A stretch of DNA of 64,000 bases from Aquimarina algiphila (lineage in GTDB: Bacteria; Bacteroidota; Bacteroidia; Flavobacteriales; Flavobacteriaceae): the NCBI RefSeq assembly GCF_007489275.1, contig NZ_VLNR01000028.1, positions 1 through 64,000 on the forward strand. Direction: 5' to 3'. Made by a program: the position numbers and the translations under genes. Of the stretch, positions 61,401 to 64,000 are shown piece by piece (the stretch's first letter is position 1; every line of letters starts with the position of its first letter). Below the pieces are notes generated by a model. The model saw nothing but the letters and a program-made list of their open reading frames with translations. It was not told where the DNA came from and searched no databases.

Positions 61401-62948
61401 AGTACGCTTTGAACCCGAATGTTTCGCATTAGTTTCTTCTACTTCTACTGATTTGTCTTTCCCTAATTCTACTTCTTCTATTGAAAGTTCTATTCCTTGA
61501 CCAGTAGCAAACTCTTTTAGAGCTAACAAAGCAGATTGAACGGCTTTAAGCTTTTCCTTAGCCTTTATAGTGGTTGCTATAATTAATTCTGTACTTAAGT
61601 CTTTAGCAATCAATTCCAATGGACGCTGGATCGCTTCTTTCTTTGAATTATATCTAGTACTTCCTCTTTTCGGTCTGAATTGATAATTACTTCCCGATCC
61701 AATTCGATTAAAAAATTCCAAACCATTCAAATAATAGTCTTCTTCATCCTGAACTATCGTAATAGATGCTTCCACCCTTACAGATTCAGGAAATGGAATT
61801 TCCAATACTTCTAATCGTTCTCCTGCGGTTTCTGGTGTATATACTCCTTCCTCATTGGTTAGAGATTTTGATTCTACGGGTTTAGAAAAATCATATTCAT
61901 TAAATGAGATGTAATCTAGTCCAAGTTCTCCTCTGGAATCAGTTTGTCCTTCTATCAAATTAACCAGATCCAACACTTGCTCTCGAAAACCTTCAATTCC
62001 AATAAATGACGATTTCCCATTACTGGTTAATGGATTATTGGCTGTCACTATTTTTAGGTTATCTCCTTCCCATAAATAACCTGACCTTCCTCCGTCAACC
62101 ATTCCACCCTTTGTAAAATCGCCTTTATTTCCTATACTACTTAACACTTTTTTAAAAGCAGCTTTGCTCCTAAAATCAGTGCCATCAAATCCAAACTGGA
62201 AGTCTTCGGATTTTAAAAGTTCAGGATGATCCTGCAAAACAGGTTCAGGAACTTTCTTACCATTTCTTAAAGCTGTTAATACTGCAATTTTATGTTCGTG
62301 TTTTTCTTCTGCTAGAAAATCTGGATCAAGTAGCTGATCATTAGAAATAGATTTCCCCGAAACCTCAAATAGATATGTAGCTTTTGTTTTAAGCCATACA
62401 AATTCCTCTTTTGGTGTATCTGTATTTTTTACTTCTTCTTGATTACTTTCAGAAATTCCTGTGATAATTCTTCCTTCATCGAATGCGTTTCTTGCTCTTT
62501 CTTTTAAATTCCTAGCAGTAACTTTAAGCCCTTTAAATTTATCTCCTAACTGAGATTTTAAAAACCGTTTTGCAATGTCCTCGGCTGAAACCCTGAAATC
62601 TTCAAAAACAACATAATCTTTATCTTTTATAACCTGATCTTCATTTTCGATCGAAGCTGTCACCAAACTAAAAAGTTTGTGATCAATGTTACCTCTTACA
62701 ACTTCATACGATGGTTCAATTTTTATGGATATAAGATCTTTACTTTCTTTGTTAGCATTTTCTAAAGCACTTGTATACTTATCAAAAGAAGGACGAACCC
62801 CACGTATATACCAAACACCTTTGTTTCGATTTGCATTTTTAAATCCAATTGAAATAAGATATTTTTTTAAATCCGTATTAGATAATTCAGGATCAAATTC
62901 AAGTTGAATTCCTTTGGGAGTTTCGTTATATGATTTTGTTATTCTCAT
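58482..62948 (-). CDS. Giant N6-adenine DNA methyltransferase fusion
   Basis: This 1488-residue protein carries a class I N6-adenine methyltransferase domain near its C-terminus: FEPSAGNGLLVLGA (about 1257, SAM-binding motif I) and MVTNPPFASWDD (about 1320, catalytic NPPF). The preceding 1200 residues are unassigned apart from helical, charged segments and scattered beta-rich domains. Such long proteins pair with strawberry-notch helicases on phages and conjugative elements. They may modify element DNA against restriction or act in replication. It is the first gene of the operon, behind the tandem-repeat array. Confidence 0.85.
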   Translation of the reverse strand: MRITKSYNETPKGIQLEFDPELSNTDLKKYLISIGFKNANRNKGVWYIRGVRPSFDKYTSALENANKESKDLISIKIEPSYEVVRGNIDHKLFSLVTASIENEDQVIKDKDYVVFEDFRVSAEDIAKRFLKSQLGDKFKGLKVTARNLKERARNAFDEGRIITGISESNQEEVKNTDTPKEEFVWLKTKATYLFEVSGKSISNDQLLDPDFLAEEKHEHKIAVLTALRNGKKVPEPVLQDHPELLKSEDFQFGFDGTDFRSKAAFKKVLSSIGNKGDFTKGGMVDGGRSGYLWEGDNLKIVTANNPLTSNGKSSFIGIEGFREQVLDLVNLIEGQTDSRGELGLDYISFNEYDFSKPVESKSLTNEEGVYTPETAGERLEVLEIPFPESVRVEASITIVQDEEDYYLNGLEFFNRIGSGSNYQFRPKRGSTRYNSKKEAIQRPLELIAKDLSTELIIATTIKAKEKLKAVQSALLALKEFATGQGIELSIEEVELGKDKSVEVEETNAKHSGSKRTTVQSMIEKLTDLEIDTEGETETIIATFRLELEEALPIENNVTFIESVTQTINDQKDWINDIEPEAVRNTFLDLILSNAAALGYTPFTVPHSSGYILEQAWTKLDGKTVTDFEKFINSRPECIKRNYYPDESEPHGLVITSDRDEISFQILKKNRIAISGHKPLKEGVIYGGSTMSMTKLKKAIRYILSNPDKVVVPEENVENTEIEKKHPVTTDITRYGTAIPNVLTPHRVIALFNSGLYVKDAKKIQEIAPYLLEASNDNLSELNAKELFELVQMGHPNQYGFSVTRSAMLREWEKRGEKLFEELGFPTDPNYPYVNVNTGYRGVYPLQNIIDEDRETQSWWHAADMYRPIADLDRALEIIQEEKSDFKKQQLVHTNPRTGKPKSKKEDKELYRDIEYKIEDLDNSKELIEGYIEDQKKKETAKESEIPKQIEKSFVEEFFFIKSSEAEQIRKKFASLGFTIGFSGKQAFIENVSVFELNYRYELTKIKLDKKIDKESHHWINILEKEIKALEGKNDRKSKLSRIHRLDRITSLKRESEDLEWIVVKEDKVFRDELFFEFLMRAKDYGYIIDMGDIANFRDFILNNLFGGRIAENYPDEPIGKIARILIDDFFATAENDEEKKSWNPDYLDKVVAIMHDHYIKNERLSKKKIEAVKEEAGAPNLGALWEAVELSWLLWYKQIYNLPIPFEQRLGQMVEFWNTVQPTYAYSDSSKELFKQYSTPCPIGAMVAEYTQMSDATRIFEPSAGNGLLVLGADPEKTHVNEIDKSRRYSLELQRFQTITHLNAAEPFPEELARSFDVMVTNPPFASWDDSKFDKERWTQKYFNNQIGVAQHMRLEHFMAGLALHTLKGTGKAAIIIMGHVYFGQDGYIEKYKPFFNWLYRYYHVDDIINMNSYKLYNKQGAVTKTMLILINGRKETPEGIAPTKSENPLIEQMVESFPELWERIESHINTPKLIDIIIQQLKIELGL

Positions 62949-63002
62949 TTACTTCTTTTCTTTTCGTTAAATGAGATTATTGAACTTCGTACTTTACTAA
63001 AA

Positions 63003-63390
63003 ACTCACGTGTCATCCCTATAGGAAATACTTGAAGTCTATGCTATAGTAAAAACTCACGTGTCATCCTTATAGGAAATACTTGAAGTCTATGCTATAGT
63101 AAAAACTCACGTGTCATCCCTATAGGAAATACTTGAAGTCCCTGCTATAGTAAAAACTCACGTGTCATCCCTATAGGAAATACTTGAAGTCTCTGCTATA
63201 GTAAAAACTCACGTGTCATCCCTATAGGAAATACTTGAAGTCCCTGCTATAGTAAAACTCACGTGTCATCCCTATAGGAAATACTTGAAGTCTCTGCTAT
63301 AGTAAAAACTCACGTGTCATCCCTATAGGAAATACTTGAAGTCTCTGCTATAGTAAAAACTCACGTGTCATCCCTATAGGAAATACTTAG
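63003..63390. repeat. Eight-copy ~51-bp tandem repeat (iteron-like array)
   Basis: CACGTG occurs at 63006, 63057, 63108, 63159, 63210, 63260, 63311 and 63362, a 51-base period with one 50-base step. Each unit contains ACTCACGTGTCATCCCTATA, then GGAAATACTTGAAGT and CTATAGTAAAA. Two palindromes, CACGTG and CCTATAGG, lie 12 bases centre to centre in every copy. A degenerate further unit precedes the array. Unit divergence is low (TCTA/TCTC/TCCC variants). The array lies just upstream of the replication operon, so an origin, plasmid-type iterons, a packaging signal or a partition site are candidates. Confidence 0.9.
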
Positions 63391-63762
63391 TCTTATAATC
63401 TCAAAATGTGTACAGAAATCTCCTTGTAGCGGGAGTAAAAATGTAGATAACGTAGTTGATCTATTCGATCATTAAATAGTTTGGAATTCTCCTTGTAGCG
63501 GGAGTCGTTCCTAATTCGATTTATTTCAAAAAACAAGCACTCAAAATGCCATAAATTGAATAAATCCAATGACTTATATACCCAAATATAACGAGTCTTT
63601 TTTAATTTCTTTTTCACATAACAATGCTATCGTTGCGTAAAAAAAAGTTGGTAAAATAGTAAAATCCAGTTTAGCCCAATAATAATGCCATTTCCCAATT
63701 TATACCCCCCATAAATTAACTTACGTAAACCGTAGTAAAAAAAATATGGGGAATACAAATAA
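63391..63762. other. Gene-poor region with an 18-bp direct repeat
   Basis: This stretch has no convincing gene. It contains TCTCCTTGTAGCGGGAGT at 63419-63436 and again at 63488-63505, each with short CTCC/GGAG arms that could form a hairpin. The copies are 69 bases apart, that is 18 bases of repeat plus 51 bases. A - strand frame (63393-63617) spans both copies but is poor in composition. The rest is AT-rich with poly-A runs. Confidence 0.5.
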
Positions 63763-63975
63763 CTAAGCACTAACTGACCGAATCTTATTGATATCGTAAC
63801 TAAAATCTCCAGCTCTAACGCTTATCGTTATCACTCCTTTTTCATCTTCATACAATTCTAGTATGGATAATATTTCAATAGGAATTACCGTCTCCAAATC
63901 AAATAATTCCCCCATACCAGATTCAACAATCGTGTTCTTCGATTCATCCTTTACGGTATAATTATATAGTGTCAT
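63763..63975 (-). CDS. Small hypothetical protein
   Basis: This 70-residue protein is acidic and mixed alpha/beta (MTLYNYTVKDESKN, VIPIEILSILELYEDEKGVI, VRAGDFSYDINKIR). It has no TM or signal. It is separated from the repeat array by about 370 bases and may belong to the element or to its flank. No family is recognised. Confidence 0.45.
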   Translation of the reverse strand: MTLYNYTVKDESKNTIVESGMGELFDLETVIPIEILSILELYEDEKGVITISVRAGDFSYDINKIRSVSA

Positions 63976-64000
63976 AAGTATAAAATGGCTGTTTTTAAAT

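Larger units (their letters stand above)
14244..63390. mobile_element. Putative large non-tailed virus / virus-plasmid element
   Basis: The stretch has two long, tightly packed - strand operons. One (14.2-29.8 kb) carries virion-like, muralytic and lysis-like genes. The other (46.3-62.9 kb) carries replication, modification and packaging-like genes, headed by a tandem-repeat array at 63.0-63.4 kb. Between them lies a mainly + strand cargo segment. A fibre-motif protein, holin/spanin-like genes and an A32-type ATPase argue for a virus. The lack of terminase, portal, tape-measure, sheath and tube argues against a tailed phage. No integrase, direct-repeat boundary or tRNA target was found, so the ends given are those of the gene block, not proven att sites. 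The middle segment may not belong to the element. Confidence 0.5.

Noticed and set aside
14244-62948. Tailed prophage
   Set aside because: No terminase, portal, capsid protease, tape-measure, tube or baseplate gene was recognised across nearly 49 kb, which is unlikely for a complete tailed phage.
46260-62948. Conjugative element
   Set aside because: No relaxase, coupling protein with TM helices, or Bacteroidetes Tra genes are visible.
63003-63390. CRISPR array
   Set aside because: The units are contiguous tandem copies without unique spacers between conserved repeats, and no cas genes are present.
63393-63617. - strand ORF of 74 residues
   Set aside because: It covers both 18-base repeats, has a poor lysine/tyrosine-rich composition, and no fitting start context. 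The repeats explain the apparent internal SRYKE duplication.
1-64000. tRNA genes or att sites marking the element ends
   Set aside because: No cloverleaf-like sequence or matching direct repeats at the two sides were found by eye. A computed search is needed.

Overview
The window is AT-rich and reads as a member of the Bacteroidota, most likely a marine-type Flavobacteriaceae. The reasons are a Bacteroidetes-type T6SS tube protein (TssD/Hcp) and VgrG, the flavobacterial RHS-tail signature ([10 protein letters not shown]) on secreted toxins, weak or absent Shine-Dalgarno sites, and one clean Bacteroidetes -7 box (TAnnTTTG). No rRNA, tRNA, integrase, relaxase or transposase was seen.

Region A (0.2-14.2 kb, all + strand) is a type VI secretion accessory island. 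It holds an HTH protein, an ECF-like sigma factor, a short VgrG, two tandem transglutaminase-like cysteine proteins, two secreted RHS-tail toxins (one JAB/JAMM-like, one M91-like zincin with HELGH), lipoproteins and small secreted proteins that look like cognate immunity factors, an Hcp with a C-terminal extension, and a 492-aa putative effector followed by a lipoprotein and a membrane protein.

Region B (29.8 to 14.2 kb, all - strand) is a compact operon of about 28 genes that looks like the virion and lysis module of a virus. It has an acidic/beta/arginine-rich major structural protein candidate with its own terminator, an extremely basic protein, a coiled-coil protein, a membrane-anchored YVTN beta-propeller, a zincin, and a large set of murein-directed proteins (NlpC/P60-like, an amidase-2 fold lacking its zinc ligands, glucosaminidase, M15 peptidase, two peptidoglycan-binding proteins). 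There is also a holin/spanin-like set, a protein with the phage tail-fibre repeat motif, and about 15 small single-TM proteins. No terminase, portal, tape-measure, tube or sheath gene is recognisable.

Region C (30-46.2 kb, mostly + strand) looks like cargo: a KAP-type P-loop NTPase, a dinB-dnaE translesion pair behind a perfect 17-bp palindromic operator, a DUF1643-like gene with a HelD-like helicase, a small TM protein plus a 1269-aa NACHT-like STAND NTPase, an SRAP (HMCES/YedK) protein, and a secreted protein.

Region D (62.9 to 46.3 kb, all - strand) looks like the replication and packaging module. It encodes a 1488-aa N6-adenine methyltransferase fusion, a ~1430-aa strawberry-notch-type helicase, a MoxR/CobS-like AAA+ ATPase with a VWA-like partner, a DnaA-domain-IV-like protein, a small membrane protein, an FtsK/HerA-like (A32-type) ATPase, and a PAPS-reductase-like protein. 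Upstream lies an array of eight ~51-bp tandem repeats (63.0-63.4 kb), each with CACGTG and CCTATAGG palindromes, a candidate origin or packaging site.

My main inference is that B and D, with or without C, are one large element: a non-tailed, probably membrane-containing dsDNA virus or virus-plasmid of about 49 kb. A packaging-type ATPase and many TM, peptidoglycan-active virion-like proteins occur without any tailed-phage hallmark. The capsid assignment is the weakest link and rests on gene position, a dedicated terminator and composition, not homology.
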